From assembly GCA_009760855.2 (NCBI GenBank), contig WPIO01000107.1:1181001-1245000 (forward strand): a stretch of DNA of 64,000 nt, written 5' to 3'. The stretch is from Cristatella mucedo (Eukaryota; Bryozoa; Phylactolaemata; Cristatellidae). Shown here piece by piece: positions 9,818-21,060 of the stretch. The notes under the pieces were generated by a model, which had not been told where the DNA came from, made no database searches, and saw nothing but the letters and a program-made list of their open reading frames with translations. How positions within the stretch are numbered: the stretch's first letter is position 1; the number at the start of each line of letters is the position of its first letter. A program made the position numbers and the translations under genes.

Positions 9818-11319
9818 TCTCTGCTCCGTCTCCGACGACAGCTTAACACTCTGTGTGACAATAATGCTGCTTCAGAAACAGCAGTCGTCAGCACTAAATT
9901 GATTGCGTGCTCTCTTGCCTGTAGAATGTGGGAGTCTGGAGACTCCCTCCCTCGAGATCCTAATAAGTTAATAATTAACAATGCCTGTCACCCTATACAT
10001 ACAGCTTTTCTTCAAAAATGTCGCAATCAAATGAGCGACAATATGTATTTTTATGTATTCATCATCTATATATAAAGTTCATAGACTGATTTAAGTAGCT
10101 TCATCTAGACAGTTTGATCTATCAGTACAGATACTTTAGGAAGATATATAAATTAATAACATGAGGCCTCGACAGAGACGACAATGACTGTTTTAACCTA
10201 ACTTATTTGATTATGCCTACTATTATTCGGATGATAAATAATTACGGAAGCAATTAAAGCAAGTGAGCTTGGTCTTCATTGTTTCTAGAAACGGTGGCCA
10301 CGCGTAGCTATATTTAGCGCAAGTGCGATTGAACGTAGCATAGTTAAAGTACCGAGTAATGGATGCTGCTACTTAGCCCACAACTTTAATCTCAGGCGAT
10401 GCAGTCATCCAGTAAATTATTTCTCGAAAAAAAAAGTAACGTGGTGGCATTCATGTACCATTACTCGCGAGCTGCAAAAATTCCCACCGATTTATTCTCG
10501 GTCGCCTGCAGAAAGCATCGCTCGCAGAAAGCGTCGGGGATCGGAGGCATAGCTTGAAGCAAGAAATCCAGTACAAATCTTTATGTCGCTCGGTGCCTGG
10601 AAAGTCGCCATGGGGTCGCTGCCTTTACGATGCCCAGCCTCTGAGGAAGGAAGATATCGCTAATGCCGAAGAATTTGTTGTTATCCTTATTTATATAAAA
10701 ATAACGGGTCGTAATGACGTCCTATGACCGCTAAATGTCTGTCTGGGGTTGTCCTGTCCCATTCAATTAAGCGTACGCCGAGATGGTATCATCAACATAG
10801 ACATTAGCACGATGCGAAAAGGCCGTACAAATATGTTTCTCAGATAAAATGATGTTTGGAGAAATTCGTGGGCTCAACCGTGCGAGTCTATTTAATGTAA
10901 ACCATACATGTCGGGAATGAGTTATCGGATATTAATCGCACCATTTCCCCAGAGTAATATGGGAAATAGAGGCACACACTTAAGACATTGGCTATCTATA
11001 AAACACCTACAGAACTCATCCTATACCATTTTGCAGCTTAAACCTACGTTGAGCCTTTACATACGGTGTGACGTGGTAATTCGATCGCGCATTTGCTGTA
11101 CAATCCGCCAACTTGAGTATTGCCGAAACCAGCATGGAATATAAGTGTAATTGGATTGCTGAACTTCTGGTTTATGCACTTCTCACTGCTAAATTATAAA
11201 TATGTTTTTCGCTACCGGCCTGGATCGCCTTGGGAGTGGTATATGCCTCTAAACCAAATTTAATGCAAGAGCTTGAAACGGTCGTCACTCGTCAGCCATT
11301 TTGCATTTTCACTCACTTC
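9818..11319. other. unassigned; upstream region of the PAN gene
   Basis: This is the 5' flank of the minus-strand exon at 9817, so any promoter and 5' UTR of that gene would lie here. I cannot point to a TATA box or other element with confidence. No repeat family is recognised. A 78-codon frame at 10908-11144 is probably chance. Confidence 0.35.
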
Positions 11320-11930
11320 TCGGTGGCAAACTACTCTTTTCGAAGCTTGCGGTTAGCCTTGTCTGTCACGAGCGTGTCATTTGCCATATAACACCACTTT
11401 TCGCCGAACAGAACTGGATTTTAGTCAAGCGACGCATTGACTTCTAGATTCTGCCATTCACTTATAGATCCGTTCATGGCTTGGCTTCATCCCACATTTC
11501 AGTTCTACTCCCCCACCTTGCTAGGCTATATACCACCTAGTTCTCGAAATCAAATGATTTAGCTCTACCTCGTATGACCCTTAACTTCTTTGGATACCTT
11601 GCCGTTAGTTATATGCTCCCAAAGCATGGAAATCACTTCCAGGTGGCTTCACGACATCCCATGACTCAACAACGTTTAAAAATAAGGAAAAAATGCTTCA
11701 ATGTATCACAACATTTAGTGGGAGTATGTGATTTGTGATGCATTACGATACTGTGAGTGATGCCACTAACCACATTTGCATTGCGATGCTGTGCATGTCA
11801 CTTCTAACAATGTCATGCCAGTAGTCATTAAGCTAACCATTATACCATGCTTCCTTCTCACCCAATGTAGAGTTCCTTGAGAGAGATTAGATTCTCAAAG
11901 GAAGCGTATCAATCATTATCTGGCAGATGA
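11320..11930 (+). mobile_element. LINE-A 3' fragment, old
   Basis: A decayed copy runs from the 'VQN..ARLVC.ER' region of the RT C-terminus through the 3' UTR ('GCCACTAACCACATTTGCAT' at about 11762) to a degraded hairpin near 11880-11925. Many substitutions and stops mark it as one of the oldest copies. Confidence 0.78.
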
Positions 11931-12029
11931 GGCTAGAATAATATTATTAATTAAACGCATCAATCAACATTTCGCTTATTAGTATTTTTCCTTTTCGTTT
12001 TTTGCTATCTATATTTTTAACAGCGTGCT

Positions 12030-12199
12030 GGTCGTGTAAAGCCGTAATGGCTCACTAGGTGAGGCAGGTGCTTTTCACGGGTGGGTTCGAATCCTGAGGT
12101 GGACGATCCTTTATTGCCACTGCAAGCGGTGGTGATAGCCGTAAAGACTCTTCCGTCACTATACACAAAAAAGGCTGTTAAATCAGCTAGTATTTTTTT
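12030..12199 (+). mobile_element. SINE-1 (tRNA-derived)
   Basis: The head resembles a tRNA: an A-box-like 'TGGCTCACTAGG' near 12049 and a perfect B box GGTTCGAATCC at 12084-12094, the internal RNA polymerase III promoter. The body 'CACTGCAAGCGGTGGTGATAG' region and the end 'AGGCTGTTAAATCAGCTAG' match five other copies in the window. The 3' tail here is T-rich rather than (AAT)n. Confidence 0.85.
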
Positions 12200-12744
12200 A
12201 AGTCTCTAGCATTCTGCACTTGTGGTGCCTTCGCTTTGTATGCACTTCAGTTGCCTCGAGACGGGCGAGTGCTATTTCCGCTGTGAAATTCTATTGAATT
12301 GCCGAAATCACTCCGTTGAACATAATAAGTACGCACAGCACTCGGAACAGCAGACCTCACTATACTTATGCTTGAGAAATCGAGCAATCGTATCATTCTA
12401 AGTACTGGCATTGCCGCAGCAATCTAGTCTCGTATGCCTTGTTAGGGAGTCTTTGGGGTGCGGGAGGCAACTTCCAGCGCACAAAGTCTCTTAAGAGCAC
12501 ACACCCACCACCAGACCTTTGAGACACAGTGAGACATTAAATTATACTGAATATCAACAAGAAGTCAATTGCATATGCCTTTACAAAACTTCCATTCAGC
12601 AACCACAGCAAGGCCATTACAGAACTATTTTGTCTGCCACGGAGGTGCTCAAACATGACGGCATCGGCCTCATCAGGTTTCAAAGTCAAGGCAACATCGT
12701 AGAAAAATTACAGTACATTTTATTTCAAGCCTGGGACCTGGTCT
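12200..12744. other. unassigned spacer between two SINE-1 copies
   Basis: No gene or repeat recognised. An open frame at 12519-12758 overlaps the next SINE and is not convincing. Confidence 0.35.
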
Positions 12745-12897
12745 TAGCACAGATGTAAGGTGCTGTCCTCCACAACCCATGTCGTGGGCTAGAATGTTAA
12801 AGTGGGCGATTGTTGTATTGCCCACTGTAAATGGTGGTGATAACTGTTGAGGCTTTTCTGCTACTATACTACATGAGGCTGCTAAATCAGCCAACCA
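12745..12897 (+). mobile_element. SINE-1, decayed 5' end
   Basis: The body and 3' end of SINE-1 ('GGTGGTGATAACTGT', 'GAGGCTGCTAAATCAGC') are recognisable. The tRNA-like head is reduced to a 'CATGTCGTGGGCTAGAAT' remnant that has lost a good B box. Confidence 0.65.
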
Positions 12898-13975
12898 TTA
12901 CTTGACATTACGTAAGAGAATGCGCTTTCGTATGTCGAAAAAAATGCGAAGGTTAGATGTCATACCGCGCAGAATTTATTAAAGGGAAGATACGCAAGGC
13001 AACCTCGGCGTTGGCTAGGACATATGAGGGACAATGCAAAATTGCAAATTGACCGAGTAAATAATGGGCTCTATCGGGCTAGTAACTAGGGTTGGCAACA
13101 GTCACGTGAATTGTAGCTCAAACGGTTTCAGCAGTGGGCTGGCAGTGAAGGAAAACAACTCGTCCTTTGTCTGAGTAGCGGTCGATGACCTCGACGAATT
13201 GCACAGTAGCAGTGTCAGAACGTTACAGCGGTCACTTGCTCCATAGCAGCAGTAGCAGCCGTATCGGGAAAGCTTCCTACCCAATGCTGTTAACCAACTG
13301 CGTACGTACCACTAGGTATAAGACACCTGCAACTTCTCAGCCACCATCTCTAAGCTCTTGTTTAAAATCACTATATCTGGCTTGTCCAGCATAAGATCAG
13401 ACTACCATATTTCAACGCAGGGAACTTCAACTAAAGCCTGCCACTGTGCAACGTAATTCGACTCATCACAACTGACATCCTCGACGTTAACAGCAACTAG
13501 TTCGACCCTGCGCAGTTAGTAGGGCACTCAGGCTTTAACCTTCCTCAAGTCTTAGCATTACTCTCAGCTGACTGCTGCCAACCTTGATATTTACGTCAGC
13601 TGTATTTTTTAATTTTGATCCAAACGTTGACCTGTCTTTTTCGTCGAAGTATCCGTGCTCTTTCCGAAACCACTTCTATGTGGCTCTTAACTAAGCGCAT
13701 CGGCCAAGAACTCATATGAAGTCGGGTAGTGAGAGAATGTGTTCAGTATCCACCTAAGCTTTGTTCATTATTGTTAGTCCATGCATCTATTTTTGGAGAA
13801 ATCTGGCTCCAAATGTACCGAATTTGAGCACATAATTTTTCACATTTTCAAAATTCAGCGTTGTAGGCAGCCAGAGCAGCTTTCACGCAATCAATGGTTC
13901 CGCCGGTGCGTGCCTTAATCAGTTGAACGTACGAATCCACGTTTCAGGTTCTGCATACAAAAATTTAGTCACGAG
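12898..13975. other. unassigned
   Basis: No repeat family or plausible exon recognised. Two opposite 60-70 codon frames around 13100-13394 lack motifs. Confidence 0.35.
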
Positions 13976-14112
13976 CAATAAAATAAAGTTCGTTTGTATA
14001 GCGCCCCAAGAGAACTACATCTATATTCAGGCGCTTCACATATGCCTCCGGGCTCGAGCCCACGACCTCGGCCGGGGCGAGCAGTTTAACCGCTGGACCA
14101 AACCAGCTCGGA
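13976..14112 (-). mobile_element. SINE-2 (tRNA-derived head, LINE-A-like tail)
   Basis: On the minus strand the element starts with 'CTGGTTTGGTCCAGCGGTTA' (A-box region) and contains the B box 'GGGCTCGAGCCCGGAG'. It ends with a hairpin 'GAAGCGCCTGA...GGGGCGCT' and an A/T-rich tail. The hairpin matches the LINE-A 3' hairpin in both stems and in the AGA...TCTCT inner stem. The tRNA part indicates RNA polymerase III transcription. The shared 3' end suggests use of the LINE-A reverse transcriptase. Confidence 0.82.
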
Positions 14113-14154
14113 AATGACACTAGCACAACGATCCAACACTTTCCACATAGACGT

Positions 14155-14205
14155 TACAAACGCGGTGTGCGGCTACCTTATCGCAACTGAGCTACACTGC
14201 AAACG
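14155..14205 (-). other. short tRNA D-arm-like stretch
   Basis: On the minus strand 'GTAGCTCAGTTGCGATAAGG' resembles the 5' half of a tRNA. There is no matching acceptor stem or B box, so it is not a tRNA gene. It could be a relic of another SINE head. Confidence 0.25.
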
Positions 14206-14262
14206 CAGAGGTTGCAATAGTTTTATCCTCAACCGACGCACGAAGGATACTTGTAAAGCCTG

Positions 14263-14925
14263 TAATAAAAATAAATAATATAACTACATTTGTATAGCAC
14301 TCTCAGATAACTTAATCTGTCTTTAGGCACTTTAAACTTGCTGCAAAGGAAGCGTGGCTGTATGGTTAGTGGTGGTGGCGTGCTAAATGGTAAAAAGCGT
14401 GAAACTTTTAGAGGCGACATTTACAGGGTCTGCATATGAATATGGTAAGTTGCAACGTGCACAGCGACAGCAGGCATAAGCACATAGAGGACGAAATACG
14501 TGAGTCCACTAAATGCTGCAGTAACTGAATGCGTTTTAGCCTTTGTAAAAGGCGGCGGATAGAGATTGGCTTGAAGCCAGTCGGAAGTGAGTTTCAGACT
14601 TTGTGACGATACGAGCTAAATGCACAGCCTCAAGAATATTTGAGGTTCTTACGAAATGTAGCTAAACCATTAGATTCAGAAAAGCGGTTGACACGTTGCT
14701 TAGCCTGGTGAGGGAGTAGACGTAATAGTTTGCGCCGAGCCAAAGAACAAATTAATTTAATAATGAGTGACTGAAATTCTAAGTCAGTGCGTAGCTTTTT
14801 CGAGAGCCACTGCTTGCCGGCAAGAAGTGGTGCGACGTCGCAACTACGACGCTCACGGAAGAGTTTCGCACCAGGTGTAAGAGCCTTATTGCACAGGCCG
14901 GTAGACTAGCAACATGCTTATTAAG
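14263..14925 (-). mobile_element. LINE-A 3' fragment
   Basis: The tail 'AATAAAAATAAATAATATAA' is followed by the hairpin (GCACTCTCAGATAACTTAAT ... GGCACTTTAA), the 3' UTR and RT C-terminal sequence with stops. The copy ends near 14925 in the 'CAIRLLHLVRNS' segment. Confidence 0.8.
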
Positions 14926-15160
14926 CACCGCCAGCGATAGCAAGTCCATTGTAACAAAGACTTGCTTTAAATCAAGGCTGGCATTCACGCTTGACAATTT
15001 TTTGTAAATATACACAATCAATCGTTCTTTTGACACCTCATTGACTTTGTCGTGCGGACTACTCTGTCTTCACACCCCTTGGTACGCCAGTGTAGACCTT
15101 TTTTCAGAAGGTACGCTTTTGCTAGCCTTCGCTGAAGCATTGACTAATGCAGAAGCTTAC

Positions 15161-15365
15161 CTAATAATAATAATAATAATAATAATAATGCACTTTACAA
15201 AGCGCCCTTAGATAACTCAATCTTTTTCTATGCGCTTTAAATTTGCCTCAAAGGGAAATGCAATTGAATTGTGAGTACTATCATGCTTGATAAACACCAT
15301 GAATAACATGGTTAGGAGTGACATGCACAGGGTCAGCATGCAAATGTGGTTAGTGGCTTTGACGA
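15161..15365 (-). mobile_element. LINE-A 3' end, first part of a broken copy
   Basis: An (AAT)n tail, complete hairpin and 3' UTR down to 'AAATGTGGTTAGTGG' at 15365. The copy then breaks into 204 bases of foreign sequence and restarts at 15570 with part of the same 3' UTR repeated. Confidence 0.85.
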
Positions 15366-15569
15366 CCAGACTCTAAAATGACTTCTGTTTCACAGGAAGC
15401 AGAGGAATCATCCTCAAGTCCTTCAAGCCACTGTGGCATACAATAGTGTGGCTGGGTACTTCTAGTGATGGCAAAAAATACTGATTGGTTACCTTTTCTT
15501 CATTGCCCCCCCCCCACTGGTAGGCTAATTCTGCTTGTGCCTCACTCACTCTGCTTGGCTACCAGCAGA
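15366..15569. other. 204-bp filler between duplicated LINE-A segments
   Basis: This sequence does not match LINE-A, LINE-B or the SINEs. It contains a C10 run near 15507. The flanks both carry the segment 'CTTGATAAACA.CATGAATA.', so the filler sits inside a ~75 bp duplication. Confidence 0.55.
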
Positions 15570-15840
15570 ACTTGATAAACAACATGAATAATATGGTTAG
15601 GGGTGACATGCCCAGGGTCAGCATGCAAATGTGGTTAGTGGCAGCATGCACAGTGTCAGCAGGCATAAGCACGTGAAGGACGAATCACAGGGACCCACTA
15701 AATGCTGTCCTCAATAGGTGTATTTTAAAGTTCTTTTTAAATGTGGTCAAATTAGGGGATTTTCTGACGCAAGTCGGGAGGGAGTTCCAGGCTTTGGGAG
15801 CATACGTATTAAATGCACGGTCTCCAAAGGATTTGAGGCT
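15570..15840 (-). mobile_element. LINE-A 3' fragment, second part of the broken copy
   Basis: It repeats the 3' UTR segment found at 15288-15365 and continues through the RT C-terminus ('FGDRAFNTYAPKAWNSLPTC', 'HLLRTAFSGSL'). The copy ends at 15840, where a plus-oriented LINE-A copy begins. Confidence 0.85.
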
Positions 15841-16323
15841 AAAGCTGCTTGAAATATAGGTGTCATGCTCCAAAGTGACCTATCCATGGACGGCCACATC
15901 AGCTCCACAATCAAGTCTGCCTACTTGTGGATATATAAAACTTCTAAAATTCAGGCCTATTTAGATTGGGATAACATATTTAAGTTGGCATATGCATTTT
16001 TACGTCACGTTTGACTTCTGTAACTCACAGCTTGCTGGCCTGCCGGCATGTGCAATCGGGCGCTTACGACTGGCGCAAAACTCGACAGTTTGGCTTTGGC
16101 TTCAGTCAGTCGTTAGCTTCACAGTAGCCTTATCACTTACCACTTCTCGCCGACCTGTACTGATTATCACTCAAGCAACAGATTGACGTCAGGGGTTTTT
16201 CTCTCACTTTAATGTCCCTTCATTCTTTGACTCGCGGCTACTTGTGAGATCTTACCCCCCCCCCCAACCACCAGTCCAAGCATCGTATAACCCGCTTTTC
16301 AGAAACTAGCCGTCTACCTTTGC
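15841..16323 (+). mobile_element. LINE-A copy, 5' part (continues at 18758)
   Basis: It begins with the 'ARNLGV' region and runs to 'RFSETSRLPLL', with stops throughout. The next LINE-A bases in the element ('CACGTACAAACC') occur at 18758, so the two parts are one insertion split by a LINE-B complex. Confidence 0.75.
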
Positions 16324-17138
16324 TCTTCACATAGGCGATGCTGCTGTGCGACCATCACCACGTGCTCAAAATTGAGGTGTCGTTATCGACAGCTGCCTCA
16401 ATTCTAAAAGCTTCATTCAGAAGACTGCTTCTACAGCTAGCCATCACGTCCTATATCTACCTAAGATTAGAAGCTGTCTTCAACGATGGCTTGCAAAAAA
16501 AAGTATTGGGCTCTCAAGTTCTGTCTCGGCTTAATTATTGTAATTCCCTTTTAGCTGAGCTACCGAAGAAAACCACTAGTCCACAGCAGCTGGCTATGAA
16601 TATGACCGCAAGGCTAGTCTTTACGTCCCAGAAGTTTGAGCACGTGTCTCCATTGCTAAATAGAGCAAGGAAGAATGCCGGTTGATCAATGGATACAGAG
16701 CAAAGTTCTTACGCTGACCCACAAGGCCCACCACGGCTTGGCTCCTTCGTACCTAGCTGAACTAATGCACCACTTTCAGTCTCCTCGTGCCCTCAGGTTC
16801 ACTATGGACATTAAATTAGCTGTTCCATTCCTCTACTTAATGACCGTTGGCGAAGAAGCTTTAGCTCTGCAAGTCCTAGACTCTGGAACTCGCTTCCATA
16901 ATTCATACGCTACGGCAACTACTCTTCTGCTACCGACTATGGCTCATTCTTTTCAGTGGTCCTGAGCTGCTACCTCTATTCTGCTCACTTCCTCAACTGT
17001 TCTCCTGACTCTGCTATGCTTCCCACTTTCTCATCGTCGCGTTGGGCGAAGTCTGTTGGCTACCGAATGCGTACCTAAAGCCACATAGGAATTGAGTGCA
17101 CTATACAAAACTCTCTTGCGTCACACTCACATAGTCTT
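16324..17138 (+). mobile_element. LINE-B copy, 5' part (3' end at 18728-18757)
   Basis: It matches LINE-B from the 'LLCDHHHVLKIEVSLSTAAS' segment through 'LTHKAHHGLAPSYLAELMHH' to the 3' UTR. It stops at 'CATAGTCTTTATG', in the loop of the LINE-B 3' hairpin. The missing 30 bases, beginning TTTGTGGAGTTACAG and ending in ATTACCC, are found at 18728-18757. Confidence 0.8.
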
Positions 17139-18727
17139 TATGTAATGTAATATAATGTATCTCCGTCTGTAACTCCACAAAGTCATAAAGACCATGTGGG
17201 TGTTACGCAGGAGAGTTTTGTATAGCCCACTCACAGCCTAACCGCCTTTCGGTACGCATTCGGTACCCAACAGACTTCATCTCACCCAACAAATAGAAAG
17301 TGGAAAGCATAGCAGAGTCAGGAGAGCAGTTAAGGTAGTGAGTAGTATAGAAGTAGAGGTTCAGGACTGCTGAAAAAGATGTGCCATAGTCGGCAGTTAG
17401 AGAGTAGATGTCGTTGCGTAAGAATTGTGGAAGCGAGTTCCACAGTCTAGGACCTGCAGAGCTAAAGCTTCTGTCGCCAACTGTCTTTAAGCGGAGGAAT
17501 GGGACAGCTAATTTATTGTCCACACAGGACCTGAGGGCGCGAACAGGCTGAAACTGATGCAGCAGTTCAGCTAGGTACGAAGGAGCCAAGCCGTGGCGGG
17601 CCTTGTGGGTCAGCGTAAGAACTTTGCTCTGTATCCTTTTCTCAACCGGCAACCATCCTAGCTCTTCCAGCAAAGGTGACACGTGCACAAACCGCTGGGA
17701 CTTGAAGACCAGCCTTGCAGCCATATTCATAGTCCGCTGTAGTGGCATAATAGCTTTCTTTGGTAGCCCAGCCAAAAGAGAATTACAATAATCAAGCCGA
17801 GACAGAACTAAAGAGCTAGTTAATTTTTTTACAAGCCACTGTCGGAGACAGCTTTTAATCTTGGATAGGGATCGGATGTGATGGCTAGCTGTAGAGGCAG
17901 TCTTCTGAATGAAGCTTTTGAAATTGAGGCAGCTGTCGAACACGACACCTAGATTACGAGCACGTGGTGAAGGTCGCACAATAGCATCACCTATTAGAAC
18001 AGCAAAGCCTTGTAATCCAGTCACACGCCTAGGGTATCCTATGAGAAGCAGTTCGTTTTATCGTCATTTAATTCAGGAATTTTTTCGACATCCAGGGTCG
18101 AATATCGGCAAGGCCAGCATTCAGTTTCTCAGTTGCTGCAGCAGATTCCGACGGTTTAAATGACAAATACAACTGAGTATCGTCAGCATAGAAGTGATAT
18201 CCTATTCCATGGGCCTTAATCACTTTTCCCAGAGGTTGTGTATAAATGGAGAACAGCATGGGACCAAGTACAGACCCTTGAGGGACTCCACAGGTGACCC
18301 TTCTCAAGTCTGAGACCTGACCTCCACACGACACGGATTGAACACGATCAGACAAGTATGATTTAAACCACCCCAGCGCTTCGTCTGCCAGACCGATCGT
18401 TGTTCTCAATCGTTCAAGCAGAACTTCGTGATCAATAGTGTCGAAGGCAGCAGACAGATCTAGCAGAGCTAAGGCAGTGACATTCCCGCCGTCGTTGCCA
18501 CGTAGAATGTCATTGTTAACACGAGGAGAGCAGTTTCAGTAGAGTGCTGCCTCTTGAAACCTGATTGAAATGTTTCTGACATTCCATTATTTTCAATATG
18601 TTAAACTAGCTGCTTAGCAACAATTTTTTCAAGAATCTTTGATAAAAATGGAAGAAGGGAAACTGGACGATAGTTTGCTAGGACCTCTGTGTCTAATCCA
18701 GGCTTTTTAAGAATAGGTCTAACTTTG
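17139..18727 (-). mobile_element. LINE-B copy inserted into another LINE-B
   Basis: On the minus strand it ends in a TAATG-repeat tail at 17139-17157 and carries a long stretch of RT ORF. The recognisable segments are 'AGLPKKAIMPLQRTMNMAAR' in the C-terminus (17203-18024), the RT motifs [10 protein letters not shown] and [11 protein letters not shown] (18068-18409), and an upstream palm/fingers region. It is split into three frames by short indels, including a one-base loss at about 18515-18528 that is shared with the copy at 55683-58170. Its 5' end breaks at 18727. Confidence 0.88.
17203..18409 (-). pseudogene. LINE-B ORF2 RT region, frameshifted
   Basis: Two overlapping minus frames together encode the RT palm and the CR1/L2-type C-terminal region. 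The 18068-18409 frame has 'ALGWFKSYLSDRVQSV', '[13 protein letters not shown]' and '[11 protein letters not shown]', so the catalytic YADD is intact. The 17203-18024 frame has 'ARNLGVVFDSCLNFKS', 'SRLDYCNSLLAGLP' and 'GPRLWNSLPQFLRND'. A frameshift near 18040 separates them. The protein would reverse-transcribe LINE-B RNA; this copy cannot do so as it stands. Confidence 0.85.
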
Positions 18728-18757
18728 TGGAGTTACAGACTGAGATACATTACCCAT
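18728..18757 (+). mobile_element. LINE-B 3' tip belonging to 16324-17138
   Basis: Thirty bases reading TTTGTGGAGTTACAG ... GATACATTACCC match the last bases of LINE-B in plus orientation. They complete the copy interrupted at 17138. Confidence 0.75.
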
Positions 18758-19122
18758 ATCACGTACAAACCTCCAAGTGTTTGGAGACCGTGAATTTAGT
18801 TAGTATGCTTCTAAAGCCTGGAACTCACTCCCGATGACATCCCCTGACTTGAAGACGTTTAAAAAAATTAAAAATGTACCTATGTAGGACACCATTTAGT
18901 GGATACCTGAGCTACTCCCTTTGTGCGCTTATACGTGCTGACACCGTCAATGCATCCTCCCACTAACCACACTTGCTTGCCAACCTGTGCTCGTGACCCC
19001 TAACCATATTATTCTGGCTGTTTATCAAGCATGATACCTCTCACTATACGATCGTGTTTCCTTTACAGAAACTGTGAAGTGCCAAGAAAGCGATTGAGTT
19101 CTTGATTTTTATTATCGTTATT
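18758..19122 (+). mobile_element. LINE-A copy, 3' part (continues from 16323)
   Basis: It starts at 'CACGTACAAACCTC' and covers the ORF2 end, the 3' UTR with 'CCCACTAACCACACTTGC', and a decayed hairpin ending in ATTATCGTTATTAG. Confidence 0.8.
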
Positions 19123-20369
19123 AGTGTACTAGGCACGTGGAATGATTACATTGTTTCTTTAACTTCGTTCACCGTCTCAGTTCTTTCCTGAGTCATAGAC
19201 GGTGAGCAATTTTTATGTAATAGGCACGTCGCGGGCTTTCAAACTCATGGAAGCATGGCTGTGGGTGCAATCGTTGGCTCGACACCATACTGGCAAACAT
19301 GGGATAGATTGAGATTTTTACTACTTGGCAGCAGCAGCAGCTTATTATTAAACCATTTTGGAACTCTAGCACGCGGGACATTTAGCGCTTCCCCCAATAA
19401 CATCCGGATAGTCAGACGCCAAATAAAATGTCACTAAAGTTGCATTTAATAGTTTTTTTTTGAAGCCCACTTTCTTACTAGCTAGACCTGAAACGTTGTT
19501 GGCACAATTAGAATACCCTAGGCATAGTCCAGTAACCTTTGACTGTCTTCAACGGTCACTAAGTAAAGTCCGAGTGGTCCAGATTGAAGTTCAAATTACA
19601 CAAAAAAAGGAAATTGTATTACCGCATTTGCTCAGCGAGCGAAAGTTGAGTGTCTAATAGCCGCTATTAAGTTGACCGGTTTATTTAAAAATAAGCTACA
19701 AGTTCAATATTAGACCCAGGGAAACCGTTTTTTAAATATTTATAGTTTTTGTTAACTGTGTTGACTTGTTGAACGTGCAAACCTTACGCTGTTTCTGTCA
19801 ACTACCGTGTAGGGAATAGCATCTGACCTAAATTTTAGCTATTCCCTTTTTACATAACGGCAGGCCTGGGGCATTAAGTATTTACAACCCGTGGAAATAC
19901 TATCTGTTCCCTGCTTTGCATTCGATTGCACAGCTGAGACATTCAACTCTTTCTGATGAACTTTGGCTCACTTGCTATCGAGCGTCAAATTTATTTAAAG
20001 GCCCTCATTCACGCTAGCTAGTAACTTCAGTAGCCTGCACTAGCCATCATGGCAGACCTTCTTGCTAGTCAATTGTGCTCTCTCGAGAATTAGTGGTCAG
20101 CATATGTACAAACTAAACATTGCTGCCCCTAGCAGGAAAGCTTTCATCTTATGGTGACTGGTTCGTTTTTTTATGTGCAGATAAAGTCTAGAACTAGTAC
20201 CCATACGCTGCCGCTATAAACAATAATCGTGTAACTTCTTTGTCTCGGATCCAGAAGTATTCTCTCCGTTAAGCTTTAAATTTGCACTTATGAGCAATAC
20301 CCAGTAAGTTCCTGTGTGCTTTAAATGGCTATCTGTGCATGGCTCACTGCCGAGTGCTAGCCATAAGTC
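19123..20369. other. unassigned
   Basis: No gene or repeat recognised. Short frames at 19193-19657 lack motifs. The sequence is AT-rich. Confidence 0.35.
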
Positions 20370-20865
20370 TTACTGTACTATACTCCCCCATCAGGCCAAG
20401 CATCGTACCACCCGCTGGTCGGAATCCAACAGTCTACAAATAGGTCTACAAATAGTCTACAAATACCTCGTACAAACCTTAAATCCTTTGGAGACCGTGC
20501 ATTTAGTTCGTATGCTCCCAAAACCTGGAACTCCTTCCCGACCTGCGTCAGAACATCCCCTGACCAGACCACATTTAAAAGGAACCTAAAAACACACCTA
20601 TTTAAGGACAGCATTTAGTGGGTCCCTGTGATTCGTCCTTGATGTGGTTATGCGTGCGGACACTGTGCATGCTGCCACTAACCACATTTGCATGCTGACC
20701 CTGTGCATGTCACCCCTAACCATATTATTCATTTCGTTTGTTTTTTCAAGCATGATTTTACTTACCATTCAATTGCATTTCACTTTACAGCAAATGTAAA
20801 GCGCCTAGAGAGAGATTGGGTTCTCTGTGGGCGCTTTATCAAGAGCACTATTATTATTACTGTGG
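20370..20865 (+). mobile_element. LINE-A 3' fragment, young
   Basis: It starts with the 'LPHQAKHRTTR' segment, continues to 'LFKDSIQ'-like end of ORF2 and carries a well-preserved 3' UTR and hairpin. At 20438-20466 the string TCTACAAATA is present three times in near tandem, a local duplication within the copy. Confidence 0.85.
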
Positions 20866-20974
20866 TGGTGGCTATGAGTGTCTTTATTTTGTTTTAGCTT
20901 ACTTGCCTAGGCATGCTACTCTTTAGCTTATGTAGACTTCATACCATGCATTTCGCTAACCGCAGAGAACAGAT

Positions 20975-21060
20975 TTTTTAGCAGCAAGCTGTAAATCACT
21001 TGGATAGAGATTAATCTCTTTAAAGTGCTATTCAAATGGCAAATAATTACTACTACCAAT
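20975..21060 (+). mobile_element. LINE-A tail-only insertion, old
   Basis: 'AGCAGCAAGCTGTAAATCAC' followed by 'GATAGAGATTAATCTCTTTA' matches the degraded 3' hairpin region of LINE-A. It is weakly conserved. Confidence 0.5.

Noticed and set aside
12084..12094. Possible functional tRNA gene
   Set aside because: The B box is good but no acceptor stem or anticodon arm can be folded, and the sequence continues into the repeated SINE-1 body.
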